A stretch of DNA of 46,107 bases. Origin: a virus. Location: positions 1 through 46,107 of IMG/VR virus record IMGVR_UViG_3300038436_000161, one strand, 5' to 3'. This document shows, piece after piece, positions 8,791 through 17,327 of this stretch. Every line of letters begins with the position of its first letter. Positions within the stretch are counted from its first letter, which is position 1. The translations under genes were made by a program, and so were the position numbers. Below the pieces are notes generated by a model. It was not told the origin of the DNA, ran no database searches, and saw only the letters and a list, made by a program, of their open reading frames with translations.

Positions 8791-9354
8791 CTAAGGTGTC
8801 AGCGGTACGAAGGTGTAAACACCCGCGAAGAAGGTGTCGTAGCCTGTTTTACCGGCTTCCAGCTTAGTTTTGACAAATCCTGTGCCCGGCGCAGGGCTGG
8901 CAACCATGTTCAGCGTCTCGGTCCCCACTTCTACGGCGGCAGCGGTCGTTTTCCCCGCAAGCGCGGGCCTGCTCACGTGCACATAGTACAGTGCGTGCCG
9001 CGTTGCGTTAACGTCTCCGTTAAACTCAAACAAGAGCGCGATTGGTTTGGGGCGGGCGTTAACGTCCTCAAACAGAGCGCCATTTCCGTCGAGCTTGTCG
9101 CCGAGCACGGCGATGCGGAATGCGTCCGGCATCAGCGCCATTTCCAGAGAGCCTTCATAGCCTTGGTTGGACTCGACACTATGATACAGCCCATCGTCCG
9201 CGTAAAATTCCGCTTTTTCCCCCTTGGGTTCAAGCGTGATACTAACACCGCCAGGTACGGGTACAGGCGCGGCATAGGTGAGCGTCCCGCCGTTTTCGGT
9301 AGCCACTGCATAATGCACATTTTTCAAGCCATACTTCACTTTGTTGTTAGACAT
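8791..9354 (-). CDS. Major tail tube protein (phi13 family)
   Basis: A 187-residue protein of the phi13-type major tail proteins. It has the hallmark N-terminus VKYGLKNVHYAVATE, the PGGVSITLEPKG segment and the FYADDGLYH motif followed by YEGSLEMALMPD. LLFEFNGDVNATRHALYY and ETLNMVASP complete the usual strand pattern. It polymerises into the tail tube around the tape measure. The gene sits between the tail terminator candidate and the G chaperone, as expected. Confidence 0.92.
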   Translation of the reverse strand: MSNNKVKYGLKNVHYAVATENGGTLTYAAPVPVPGGVSITLEPKGEKAEFYADDGLYHSVESNQGYEGSLEMALMPDAFRIAVLGDKLDGNGALFEDVNARPKPIALLFEFNGDVNATRHALYYVHVSRPALAGKTTAAAVEVGTETLNMVASPAPGTGFVKTKLEAGKTGYDTFFAGVYTFVPLTP

Positions 9355-9365
9355 GGGGCACCTCC

Positions 9366-9677
9366 CTAGATTTGTATTTCATAAACAACTTGATAGAGCT
9401 TTTCGCTTGGTATCCACGTCTCGCGCTTGTCGTAGAATATTTCATTCGCGGTCAATGCCGCTTCAACCAGGGCCTCACCTGTGGTATCTTTGCGCAGAGA
9501 GTACAGCTCCACCTGGTAATTCGTGCGGGGGTGGTAGACAGCATTGTCCGCCGCGAAGTTGTCGCTGCCTTCAGCAAAATAGACGAGATAGGGCAACTCA
9601 GGAGGGGTTGCCCCGAATTGTGAATACGCCACCGGCAAGCCGGTGGCACGCAGGATTTCGTATAGTCTAGCTGCCAC
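9366..9677 (-). CDS. Probable tail terminator / tail completion protein
   Basis: A 103-residue protein located between the HK97 gp10-like gene and the tail tube gene, which is the standard slot of the tail terminator. It starts MAARLYEILRATGLPVAYSQF and contains ELPYLVYFAEGSDNF and YQVELYSLRKD, typical of small phage tail completion proteins. It overlaps the preceding gene by 11 bases. No catalytic motif is seen. Family assignment rests on position, size and strand pattern. Confidence 0.75.
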   Translation of the reverse strand: MAARLYEILRATGLPVAYSQFGATPPELPYLVYFAEGSDNFAADNAVYHPRTNYQVELYSLRKDTTGEALVEAALTANEIFYDKRETWIPSEKLYQVVYEIQI

Positions 9678-10047
9678 GTCTGATCACGTCCTCTACCGCC
9701 GCAAGGTAATCGGCCGCTACCTTATCTCCAACAGGGTCAATGTGCGGCTGTGCCCGTGTCCTGCCGCCGTCCCTGGTGGCGTGACCGTGCTCCAACAGGT
9801 GGGTGAGCCGGGGACGCGCCTTGTTGTGCACGATAAAACGCATCGGGCCTCTGTAAGACTTTTCCGCCTTGACGCTCCAGCCGCGCCGATATTTACCCGT
9901 GCGCTTTGGGCTTGTGGCCGAAAGCTCGGCTACGCCTTCACGCGTGGCGCGTTCCCCAACAGCGTTCATACCCTCCACGATGTCGGCGGTGTATGTGGTT
10001 AATCGATCCATGATCTCTTTGCTCAACTGGTCGATCTTAATTATCAA
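9667..10047 (-). CDS. HK97 gp10-like head-tail protein
   Basis: A 126-residue basic protein of the HK97 gp10 family. Diagnostic parts are the helical N-terminus, TSPKRTGKYRRGWSVK (the family's SPxxTGxLRxSW-like segment) and LTHLLEHGHATRDGG (the LExGH motif). It joins head completion to tail attachment. It follows the head closure gene and precedes the tail terminator candidate in canonical order. Confidence 0.9.
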   Translation of the reverse strand: MIIKIDQLSKEIMDRLTTYTADIVEGMNAVGERATREGVAELSATSPKRTGKYRRGWSVKAEKSYRGPMRFIVHNKARPRLTHLLEHGHATRDGGRTRAQPHIDPVGDKVAADYLAAVEDVIRRGS

Positions 10048-10065
10048 TTGACTTCACCTCGCCCT

Positions 10066-10392
10066 CTACACGCGTTCTACACACATCAACGTTAACTCCC
10101 GCTTTCTGCCGTCCACATCAAGCGCCGCCCGGATATCAAACGTTCTGGCACCTTCCAACACGCGCATAGCGGGGACAATGCCCGGGCGGTGGCGAATGCG
10201 GATGCGGTGTGTTACCTCGGCGCTGACCCGAGCGGCATCGAAAAATTCCCTGCCGGAAATAGCCTCGATTTGAGCGTAGACTGTAGCAGTATCGCTCCAT
10301 GTTTCGCTCACTACGCCTAAACTGTCTTGGGTCAAAGCCGGGGCTTGCAGCGTGATCCGATGCCTCAACTTGCCTATTTTCACGCGTCTCAC
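10066..10392 (-). CDS. Head closure (head-tail joining) protein
   Basis: A 108-residue protein of the Phage_H_T_join (head closure Hc1) family. It starts with the typical IGKLRHRITLQAPALTQDS and continues with a Trp-containing strand (ETWSDTATVYAQIEAISGRE). THRIRIRHRPGI is the conserved basic strand of the family. It overlaps the upstream connector gene by 4 bases. It forms a ring between connector and tail terminator that seals the filled capsid. Confidence 0.92.
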   Translation of the reverse strand: MRRVKIGKLRHRITLQAPALTQDSLGVVSETWSDTATVYAQIEAISGREFFDAARVSAEVTHRIRIRHRPGIVPAMRVLEGARTFDIRAALDVDGRKRELTLMCVERV

Positions 10393-10664
10393 CAGCTTTC
10401 TTTCCGGTAAGCAAAGAGCAGCCTCTTTATGGTTTCCACAAGCACCGGAGTCAAAAGAGCTTCACGCAGCTCGTAAAACTGGGCGGTGGCAAAAAATATC
10501 GCTTGCCGGACAACCTCCGGTACTTCCGCAAAGTCGGATAGTGGTTGGCGGAGGATACCCTCGACGATATCCTCCGCAGCAGCTATGAAGCTTACGATGA
10601 GCGCGTTTTCCTCATCAACGTCTACTTTCAGATATTGTTTTGCTTCCTCAAGCGTAATGACCAT
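10389..10664 (-). CDS. Head-tail connector protein (gp6-like adaptor)
   Basis: A 91-residue helical protein of the Phage_connect_1 type. It begins ITLEEAKQYLKVDVDEENAL, the hallmark of the family, followed by a helix (FIAAAEDIVEGIL) and a C-terminal FFATAQFYELREAL segment. It forms the adaptor ring below the portal. It lies directly downstream of the major capsid gene. Confidence 0.9.
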   Translation of the reverse strand: MVITLEEAKQYLKVDVDEENALIVSFIAAAEDIVEGILRQPLSDFAEVPEVVRQAIFFATAQFYELREALLTPVLVETIKRLLFAYRKESW

Positions 10665-10681
10665 ACGCCACCGCCTTTCTT

Positions 10682-11881
10682 TTACGCTGCTTTCTGCTGA
10701 AGCACCTTGATGGCCTCAGCAAGGATCAGCTTTCCATCAACTCGTTGGTTAGCCATAAACCCCACATAGCCATTAGCGGCATAGAGTTCATTGAGCCGCT
10801 TAAAGGACCTGACCTGCCGATCCGCGATCCAGTAGTAGCTGAAATCGCCGAAGGCGACGGTCTTGGCCGCTGCCGCTAAAATGGGCGCGTAGGCAGACGT
10901 ATAGACCGGGCGGTTGAGCAATGTGTCCGGGGTTTCCGCGGTAATGGAAGGCTGCCATAGATACTGGCCGTTGCCGTCCTTCAGTTTGCGGATCACCTTC
11001 ACTGTGGCGTCGTTCATCACAAAAACGGCGTTCCTCCTGTACGGAGCCTTCAGCGAATAGAACAAGTCCATCACCTCGTCCAGGGTAATGGCCGTGGCGC
11101 TGGCAGCCGTTACGCCTATGGAAGCGCCACCGACAGCGGCAAAGACGCCTGTCGGCCTGCCCGACCCGCTGCCGGTCAGGAAGGCTTCTTCCTCGGCGGC
11201 GCCGATTCTGCGGGCAAACTCGTTAGCGATGTAGCGCTCAAGGTTAAACACGCTGTCATTCAAGAGTTCTTCCGTTACTTTCATCAGTGTGCCCAGTTTA
11301 AATGCCGAGAGGGTGACCTGACCGAATTCCTCGTCGCTCTCAATATAGGGTCCGCCTTCGTCAATCCAGACAGCGCTTCCGTGGGAAGATACGACGGGGA
11401 TTTTCCGATCCCCGCTGGATGTTTGGATCACCCTGGCGATCTGGCGGAAGATGTTTTGTTCCTCAAGCCCCTTGATCAGGGTCCGCTCAAACTCGTCCGG
11501 CACGAGGTAGCCGCCTTCCGTATCGCTCCCCACTTCCAGCGCATTCCGGACTTCATAGCTGATTTTGTTGCGCATGGCGTTCCAGAAAGCGCGCTTGTAC
11601 TCGTCGCTGGCTCTGCCTGTTTTTACTTCCGGGGAAGGGGCTGCCGGTTTGTCAGTAAGCGGGGTATTTACCGGTTTTGAAAGCTCATTCTCAATCGCCT
11701 GCCGTCTTTCCAGCCTATCGATCTCTTTACCCAGATTGACGACATCGCTTTCCATCTTTTCGTAGGTGGCCACGTCCTCTGCCGATAAAAGCCCGTCATT
11801 GCCCCGTTTGGTGTCAAGAAATGCTTTGGCGGCCTCCCAGGCCTTGGCGCGCTTTTCGCGCAGATCTAAAATCTTGTTCAT
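10682..11881 (-). CDS. Major capsid protein, HK97 fold
   Basis: A 399-residue HK97-type capsid protein. Residues 1-70 are a charged coiled coil (delta domain) followed by a Pro-rich linker near residues 72-90, the likely site of prohead protease processing. The mature part contains GGYLVPDEFERTLIKGLEE, a common HK97 N-arm motif, then SGDRKIPVVS, the EEAFLTGSGSGRPTGVF loop and the YRRNAVFVMNDATVKVIRKL helix. LNRPVYTSAYAP precedes the P-domain strands. It is encoded directly after the protease gene. Confidence 0.95.
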   Translation of the reverse strand: MNKILDLREKRAKAWEAAKAFLDTKRGNDGLLSAEDVATYEKMESDVVNLGKEIDRLERRQAIENELSKPVNTPLTDKPAAPSPEVKTGRASDEYKRAFWNAMRNKISYEVRNALEVGSDTEGGYLVPDEFERTLIKGLEEQNIFRQIARVIQTSSGDRKIPVVSSHGSAVWIDEGGPYIESDEEFGQVTLSAFKLGTLMKVTEELLNDSVFNLERYIANEFARRIGAAEEEAFLTGSGSGRPTGVFAAVGGASIGVTAASATAITLDEVMDLFYSLKAPYRRNAVFVMNDATVKVIRKLKDGNGQYLWQPSITAETPDTLLNRPVYTSAYAPILAAAAKTVAFGDFSYYWIADRQVRSFKRLNELYAANGYVGFMANQRVDGKLILAEAIKVLQQKAA

Positions 11882-11894
11882 AGCTTCTTGCCTC

Positions 11895-12665
11895 CTAAAG
11901 TTTTAATAGTTCCAGTCTCTTGTCGAGATCGGCAATGGGTTTGCCTACTTTTTCAGGCGGATTGCTCCGGTTGATTTTTGTTAAAAGCGCGTTGGTGACT
12001 GCTCGTCTGCTGAAAATGAAGCTATCCTGTGAAAACGTATCAGGGACAGGGATGCTGTCTTTAAAGAGAATGTCATCCGCAAAGCCGTACTCCACCGCCT
12101 TATTGGCGTTTAGCCAGGTTTCAGCGTCCATGAGGTGGGATAGCTTAATTCGGCTCATGCCCGTCTTGATCTCGTAGGCGTTAATGATGCTTTCCTTGAC
12201 CTCGTCCAGCATCCGCATGGCTTTCTTCATTTCCTCGCTGTCGCCGATAGCTATTGTCAGGGGGTTGTGTACCATCATCAGCGACGTAGGTGACATGAGC
12301 ACCGTCGTCCCGGCCATGGCCACAACGGAAGCGGCGCTGGCCGCAATGCCGTCGATCTTTACCGTGACCTTCCCCTTATAGTCCATCAGCATGTTATAGA
12401 TTTGGGCGGCTGCTATGCAGTCGCCGCCGGGAGAATTGATCCAGACGATAATGTCGCCTTGCCCCGCATAAAGCTCGGATTTAAAGAGAGCCGGTGTGAC
12501 TTCATCGTCAAACCAGCTCTCCTCGGCAATGACGCCATTAAGATATAAGGTCCGGGTTTCGCCTTCATTTTTAATCCAGTTCCAAAACCGTTTTGCTTTT
12601 GGCTTCGGACTTCGGAGTGGGTTTTGCTCGTTCTTTTGATTTTGGGTTGTTTCCGTTACTATCAA
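11895..12665 (-). CDS. Prohead (head maturation) protease, ClpP-like
   Basis: A ClpP-fold serine protease that processes the capsid. WINSPGGDCIAAAQIYNML, then DGIAASAASVVAMAG with the nucleophile Ser, then LMMVHNP with the active His, are all present (Ser about residue 110 and His about 133 from the chosen start). The frame is open upstream to 12719, but I choose a TTG at 12665 because AGGAGG sits 9 bases before it and the family usually starts close to the first strand (TRTLYLNG). The gene overlaps the portal 3' end by about 95 bases in a different frame. It lies between portal and capsid as usual. Confidence 0.9.
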   Translation of the reverse strand: MIVTETTQNQKNEQNPLRSPKPKAKRFWNWIKNEGETRTLYLNGVIAEESWFDDEVTPALFKSELYAGQGDIIVWINSPGGDCIAAAQIYNMLMDYKGKVTVKIDGIAASAASVVAMAGTTVLMSPTSLMMVHNPLTIAIGDSEEMKKAMRMLDEVKESIINAYEIKTGMSRIKLSHLMDAETWLNANKAVEYGFADDILFKDSIPVPDTFSQDSFIFSRRAVTNALLTKINRSNPPEKVGKPIADLDKRLELLKL

Positions 12666-13926
12666 CGCCGGTTTCCTCCTTTTCTGCCGTGATATTGGCA
12701 AAGGCGCCCGCGTCGGCAAGCTTGGTCATGTTGCCGTTAATGAGATACAGATCGCCGCCAAGTTCAGCGGGGATGCGGTCCAGGTCCTCCAGTTCCCTGA
12801 TGTCGTTGGCCGAAAGCCAGCCGTTCTGGCGGCCGGTGGCGTAACCGTTCATACGGCTTACATAGTCGCCGCGCAGCAGCCCGTCCACATTGAATTTAAT
12901 GAAGTGCCGCCTTTTCTCCTCAGCCGTAAACAGCAGCCGCTGCATGGCCTGCTCCCAGCGCACCAGCCACGGGTCCAGGGTGTACTTCACAAACTCCAGG
13001 GACTGCTGCTCAATGTTTGAGAAACTGCTCTTTTCCAGGTCGCCCACCATATGGGGTGGGACCCGGAAGATGCGGGCGATCTCGTTTAGCTGAAACTTCC
13101 TTGTTTCCAAAAACTGCGCCTGCTCCGGCGAAATGCCGATGGGCTGGTACTTCATGCCCTCTTCCAGGACAGCCACCCGATGGGAATTGGCGCTCCCCTG
13201 ATAGACCGCGTTCCAGCTGTCCCTGACCTTTGCCGGGTCCTTGACCACGCCCGGATGCTCCAAAACGCCGCCCGGAGCGGCACCGTTGGCGAAAAACTTC
13301 GCGCCGTACTCCTCGCAGGCCATCGCCATGCCGATGGCGTTTTTGGCCATCGCGATGGGGGAATAACCAACCAGCCCGTCAAAGCCCAGGCCGGTGATAT
13401 GCAGCACATCAGCCGGGGTTAGAACGACTTGGCTGGTTTTATTGCTCAAAGTGGGCGCGTCCTCCGCTGTCCTTGAGTAGATGTAATACAGTCTGCCGCT
13501 TGTGTCCCGGTCTACCGTCATGCGGTTAGGCATCAGGGGATAGAGCGCCATTACCTCTCCGCGGCCGTTTCGGATGATCTGGGCATAGGCGTTCCCCCAT
13601 AACAAAAGATGACTCATCAGCGTTTCGCGGAACGCAAACGAAGTCATCTCCGGATTGGGTTCGTCGTGCAAGAGAAAATATAGGGGGTGATCTGCGGCCT
13701 TTTCTTTCCCGCCGCTTTCGGTACGCCGGTAGAGATTAAGCGGCAGTCCTGCTACGGCTTCGGACAAGATCCTCACACAGGCATAGACGGCTGTCATCTG
13801 CATGGCGGAGCGTTCCGTCACGGCTTTTCCGCTGGTCGTGCCGCCGAACAAAAAGGCGAAGTTAGCTCCGCTTAAGTTGTTTGCCGGCTTATCTCTGGCT
13901 TTAAAGAACCTGCTGAAAATGTTCAC
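12571..13926 (-). CDS. Portal protein, HK97 family
   Basis: A 451-residue portal protein of the HK97/Phage_portal family. Diagnostic parts are AVYACVRILSEAVAGLPLNL near residue 50, HPLYFLLHDEPNPEMTSFAF, LLLWGNAYAQIIRNGRGEV and the FRVPPHMVGDLEKSSFSNIE segment of the stem and wing region. The C-terminal 50 residues are low-complexity, rich in Lys, Glu and Ser. The ATG overlaps the stop of the large terminase. The dodecamer forms the DNA channel of the prohead. Confidence 0.95.
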   Translation of the reverse strand: MNIFSRFFKARDKPANNLSGANFAFLFGGTTSGKAVTERSAMQMTAVYACVRILSEAVAGLPLNLYRRTESGGKEKAADHPLYFLLHDEPNPEMTSFAFRETLMSHLLLWGNAYAQIIRNGRGEVMALYPLMPNRMTVDRDTSGRLYYIYSRTAEDAPTLSNKTSQVVLTPADVLHITGLGFDGLVGYSPIAMAKNAIGMAMACEEYGAKFFANGAAPGGVLEHPGVVKDPAKVRDSWNAVYQGSANSHRVAVLEEGMKYQPIGISPEQAQFLETRKFQLNEIARIFRVPPHMVGDLEKSSFSNIEQQSLEFVKYTLDPWLVRWEQAMQRLLFTAEEKRRHFIKFNVDGLLRGDYVSRMNGYATGRQNGWLSANDIRELEDLDRIPAELGGDLYLINGNMTKLADAGAFANITAEKEETGVDSNGNNPKSKERAKPTPKSEAKSKTVLELD

Positions 13927-15521
13927 AGGAAAAGTAACCCCCTTTTGTCGTAAACTGAACCGCCGTCACCTTTATGGCGGATGGCTCTATCCAGCGCCAT
14001 GATGGTGGCGACTGCCCCGTCGATCCTTTCGGTGGACTTCTCCTTGTCCGGCTTGATATTCCCGGCAGGATCGGTCCGGATAAAGATGTTGTCCATCATC
14101 CAGCGCAGTACCGGGTGGCCGCCGTGGGCGATTCTTTCCTCCAGGGTTAACTTCATCAGTTCCTTGGTGGGCGGAGACATATCTTTAAAGCCCTGGCCGA
14201 AGGGGACCACCGTGAAGCCCAGGCCCTCAAGGTTCTGCACCATCTGCACCGCGCCCCAGCGGTCAAAGGCGATCTCGCGGATGTTGTATTTTTTGCTAAG
14301 CTCCTCGATGAACCGCTCGATGTAGCCGTAATGCACCACGTTCCCTTCGGTGGTTAGCAGATGTCCCTGCTTCTCCCAGAGATCGTACTGCACATGGTCG
14401 CGCCGGACGCGCAGGCCGATGTTGTCCTCCGGCATCCAGAAGAACGGGAGGACAACGTATTTGTCGTTTTCATCTTCCGGCGGGAAAACCAGCACGAAGG
14501 CGGTGATGTCGGTGGTACTCGATAAGTCCAGCCCGCCGTAACAGGCCCGGCCGCGCAAAGCATCGAAGTCGACCGGGAACGCGCAGGCGTCCCATTTTGC
14601 CATCGGCATCCAGCGGACAGCCTGCTTGACCCACTGGTTCAGCCTTAACTGCCGGAAGCTGTTTTCCTCGGCGGGGTTCTGTTTCGCCGACTCACACGCC
14701 GCTCTCACCTTTTCAATGCTTACTGTGATGCCAAGGGAGGGGTTCACTTTCTTCCATACCCTTGGATCCGTCCAGTCGTCGTCCTCTTTCGCCCCGTAGA
14801 TTACGGGATAGAAGGTAGGATCACGCTTCCTGCCTTCGAGGATATCCAGCGCTTTCTGGTGTATCTCATAGCAGATGCTTTGGGTGTCCGACCCCGCTGT
14901 TGTGATCAGGAAGTAGAGCGGCTGCATCCTCGCGTCGCCGGAGCCTTTAGTCATCACGTCAAACAACTTGCGGTTTGGCTGGGTGTGCAGTTCGTCAAAC
15001 ACCACCCCGTGGATGTTGAATCCATGTTTGGAGTAAGCCTCCGCGGAAAGCACCTGATAGAAACTGTTGGTCGGCAGGTAGATGAGCCGCTTGGTGGAAG
15101 CAAGGAGCTTGACCCGCCGGGACAGCGCGGGGCACATGCGGACCATATCCGCGGCCACCTCGAACACGATGGAAGCTTGCTGACGGTCGGCGGCGCAGCC
15201 GTATACCTCGGCGCGTTCCTCGCCGTCGCCGCAGGTGAGCAGTAGGGCGATAGCGGCGGCCAGCTCAGACTTACCCATCTTTTTTGGCAGTTCCACATAC
15301 GCTGTGTTGAACTGTCTGTAGCCGTTGGGTTTTAGGATGCCGAACAAGTCCCGGACAATCTGCTCCTGCCAGTCGATGAGTTTAAAAGGCTTCCCCGCCC
15401 AGGTGCCTTTGGTGTGGCAAAGCTGCTCAATAAACGCCTCTGCGTAGTCGGCGGCGTCCTTGTTGTAGTACGACCCATCAGACATAAAGGCGGTCGGCCT
15501 GTATTTTTTCAGTTTTCGCAA
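13923..15521 (-). CDS. terL: Terminase large subunit
   Basis: A 532-residue large terminase read from a TTG with a G-rich upstream stretch. The ATPase domain has the Walker A-like VELPKKMGKSELAAA, and VVFDELHTQP as Walker B plus catalytic Glu. YFLITTAGSD is the coupling motif. The RNase H-like nuclease part has GGLDLSSTTDITAF (first Asp), AFDRWGAV and a final acidic STERIDGAVATIMALD. It pumps and cuts concatemeric DNA. It is separated from the small terminase by about 5.3 kb of accessory genes, and a terminator-like hairpin lies just upstream. Confidence 0.95.
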   Translation of the reverse strand: MRKLKKYRPTAFMSDGSYYNKDAADYAEAFIEQLCHTKGTWAGKPFKLIDWQEQIVRDLFGILKPNGYRQFNTAYVELPKKMGKSELAAAIALLLTCGDGEERAEVYGCAADRQQASIVFEVAADMVRMCPALSRRVKLLASTKRLIYLPTNSFYQVLSAEAYSKHGFNIHGVVFDELHTQPNRKLFDVMTKGSGDARMQPLYFLITTAGSDTQSICYEIHQKALDILEGRKRDPTFYPVIYGAKEDDDWTDPRVWKKVNPSLGITVSIEKVRAACESAKQNPAEENSFRQLRLNQWVKQAVRWMPMAKWDACAFPVDFDALRGRACYGGLDLSSTTDITAFVLVFPPEDENDKYVVLPFFWMPEDNIGLRVRRDHVQYDLWEKQGHLLTTEGNVVHYGYIERFIEELSKKYNIREIAFDRWGAVQMVQNLEGLGFTVVPFGQGFKDMSPPTKELMKLTLEERIAHGGHPVLRWMMDNIFIRTDPAGNIKPDKEKSTERIDGAVATIMALDRAIRHKGDGGSVYDKRGLLFL

Positions 15522-15551
15522 AAGCGCCGCCCCCCCCTGATGAATAACGGC

Positions 15552-15580
15552 AAAAGAAAAGGGCCTCCGTAGAAGCCCCT
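15552..15580 (-). terminator. Intrinsic terminator-like hairpin before terL
   Basis: On the minus strand GGGCTTC, a TACG loop and GAGGCCC form a 7-bp stem (15561-15578), followed by TTTTCTTTT (15552-15560). It lies in the 83-base gap between the DUF5049 gene and the large terminase. It could end or attenuate transcription of the accessory genes before the packaging genes. Confidence 0.6.
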
Positions 15581-15604
15581 TGCTTTTACCGTTTGATTTC
15601 TGGT

Positions 15605-15793
15605 TTACTTACTGTCTTTTGCTTCTCCTGTCAGGATGAAACGGCTGTATGCGGCCTTGTGTTCCTCCAGGTACAGCACAAGTTCGTAGAAGCCGCGCAC
15701 ATAGGCCTCGTGCTGGACGCGCGGCAGATCAAACATGTTGGTGACGCCGCTTGCCCGGATGGAGAGGATTTGCTCCTTTATCTTTTCAGTCAC
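15605..15793 (-). CDS. DUF5049 family small protein
   Basis: A 62-residue protein starting at a GTG at 15793, 9 bases after GGAGG, and overlapping the end of the GGCT gene by 8 bases. The frame is open further upstream, but that part reads as a shadow of GGCT. VTEKIKEQILSIRASG, TNMFDLPRVQHEAY and LEEHKAAYSRFILTGE match the DUF5049 proteins found next to terminases in clostridial phages. The function is unknown. Confidence 0.75.
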   Translation of the reverse strand: MTEKIKEQILSIRASGVTNMFDLPRVQHEAYVRGFYELVLYLEEHKAAYSRFILTGEAKDSK

Positions 15794-16244
15794 GGTCAAT
15801 TTCCTCCGTTTCCGCAGAATCGATGGTCGCCTGGCGCAGGATCTCCACATCGAAGCCCGCGTCCTTGTAACCCTCCAGTATGGCGCTGTAATAATAGCAG
15901 CTTGGCTGACCGAGCGGCCTGCCCTCGTTCATGACGTAAACCATCGCGCTGACGGCCTCGCCGTCAAGTTTTACCCTGACCGTTTCCTTGCGGTAGAAAT
16001 ATGGCCAGCCTTCGTAGCGGTCAAGCGCCGCTTCGTCAGCCGGGGTTATCTCCCAGACCAGCACGGGGACGCTGCCGCCCGGATAAGGCTCTACGGTCGC
16101 CACCGCGCCCTCGCGGGCGCCCCTGAACAAAAGCCGCCAACCATCCATTACGCTTGCCCCCAGAACCTTCGCCGCGGGGCACCTGTCCGCCATCTGAGCC
16201 CTGTTCAGGTTAGAGCCGTAGGCGATATACAACTTGTTCTTCAT
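15786..16244 (-). CDS. Gamma-glutamylcyclotransferase-like (GGCT/AIG2) enzyme
   Basis: A 152-residue GGCT-fold protein. YIAYGSNLNRAQMADRCP is the family's substrate-binding loop (YGSNL), and DEAALDRYEGWPYFYR carries the expected catalytic Glu. GGCT enzymes cyclise gamma-glutamyl amines to 5-oxoproline, releasing the amine. The ribosome binding site AAAGGAGG is strong. The gene lies between an amidoligase and DUF5049 with short spacing. Pairs of GGCT and amidoligase are known in phage genomes and have been proposed to make and break gamma-glutamyl linkages. The actual substrate is unknown. Confidence 0.88.
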   Translation of the reverse strand: MKNKLYIAYGSNLNRAQMADRCPAAKVLGASVMDGWRLLFRGAREGAVATVEPYPGGSVPVLVWEITPADEAALDRYEGWPYFYRKETVRVKLDGEAVSAMVYVMNEGRPLGQPSCYYYSAILEGYKDAGFDVEILRQATIDSAETEEIDRD

Positions 16245-16285
16245 TTTCTGTGTCCTCCTTTGTCATCCGCAGCCTCATGAGCGGT

Positions 16286-17185
16286 TCAGGCTGCCCGAAA
16301 CCGCCATGCCGCCGAGCCGTTCAGGTGGGCGGTCAGGTGCTCGCGGCAGTTGGCGAACTCGTCGCCGATAAAGCCGATGCGGTTCAGATACGTGCGCATG
16401 GCGAACTTTTCGTTTTCAGTTTGGGGCTTCTTGGCCGATGCGCACTTTTGCGTGTGCGCCTGGTGGTTGAGCGCTAGGGCAAGGACGATGTATGACCGTA
16501 TTTTCCCGGCGTGGAGTTCGCTGTTGAAGCCCCTAAGCTCCACCGTGCGGTTGCCGGTGAAAAAACTGTGCAGGTTGAGGAAATGGTACCTGCTTGAATG
16601 GTAGTGGCGGTCCTGGCTTTCGCTGTAACCCTCGTACCAGATTTCCTCGATTTCCCGCATCGTTTTGGGTTTGCGGCGGTTCATCTTATCCACCAGAAGC
16701 CCGTCCATCTTCTTGCAGTAGCTCATCCGCTCCGGCGCAATCCGCAGGGCTTTGTAGAAAAGGTCGTTCTTGCTGGCGATAATGTTCACGAAGTTGCGGA
16801 TGCTCCTCGGTGTGTGGCTTGCTCCGTCAAGGTGTACGTGGATGCCGCAGGAGGCGTTGGCGAAGGCCCCGGCTTTGCGAAGCTTGCGCACCAGTCCCTG
16901 TAAGGTGGCGATGTCCTCGCGGTAGGTCAGGATGGGGCTGACCAGCTCCACGCTGTATTCGCGGTTGGCGGAAACCTTTTGCCGGCCTTGTTTCGTTTGG
17001 CAGGAGATGCTGCCGTCGCTCATGAATTTCCAGACCCTGCCGTCCGGCGAGGTGACTTTCTTGGTGTCGTAGTAGTCGCTCGCGCTTGTTACCGTGCCGC
17101 CGAGGTACTCCGCCGCGACTTTCGCCGCTTCGCTCCTGGTGATGCCCGTGAACTCAATCTCAATCCCGAATTTGGTTGAAAACAT
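16286..17185 (-). CDS. Putative amidoligase (glutamine synthetase-like ATP-dependent ligase)
   Basis: A 299-residue protein of the amidoligase_2 type. KFGIEIEFTG holds the first metal-binding Glu residues, ASCGIHVHLDGA the conserved His pair, and GNRTVELRGFNSEL the RxxE motif. Amidoligases form amide bonds between a carboxylate and an amine using ATP, and are predicted to make peptide tags or small metabolites. The last 49 residues (NEKFAMRTYLNRIGFIGDEF onward) closely match the C-terminus of the protein at 17545-18231, so this looks like a shared add-on module. A promoter-like element lies about 45 bases upstream of the start. Confidence 0.85.
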   Translation of the reverse strand: MFSTKFGIEIEFTGITRSEAAKVAAEYLGGTVTSASDYYDTKKVTSPDGRVWKFMSDGSISCQTKQGRQKVSANREYSVELVSPILTYREDIATLQGLVRKLRKAGAFANASCGIHVHLDGASHTPRSIRNFVNIIASKNDLFYKALRIAPERMSYCKKMDGLLVDKMNRRKPKTMREIEEIWYEGYSESQDRHYHSSRYHFLNLHSFFTGNRTVELRGFNSELHAGKIRSYIVLALALNHQAHTQKCASAKKPQTENEKFAMRTYLNRIGFIGDEFANCREHLTAHLNGSAAWRFRAA

Positions 17186-17236
17186 TGTGGTTTATCCTCC
17201 TTCAAAGTGGTTGCTGTGTGCCTTGCGGCATGTATA

Positions 17237-17265
17237 TATATCACTCTGAAGGGCTGTAATAGCAA
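17237..17265 (-). promoter_or_regulatory. Promoter-like element before amidoligase (copy 1)
   Basis: On the minus strand TTGCTA (17260-17265), 17 bases, then GATATA (17237-17242). The surrounding 32 bases are nearly the same as a second copy at 18264-18296, including the spacer core TTCAGAGT. It lies about 50 bases upstream of the amidoligase start, in a 142-base gap. Confidence 0.6.
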
Positions 17266-17327
17266 GCTATTTCTGCGAATAAACCACATAAATACCAGGT
17301 TTTTTGAGTCCAAAGCCTGTGTATATT

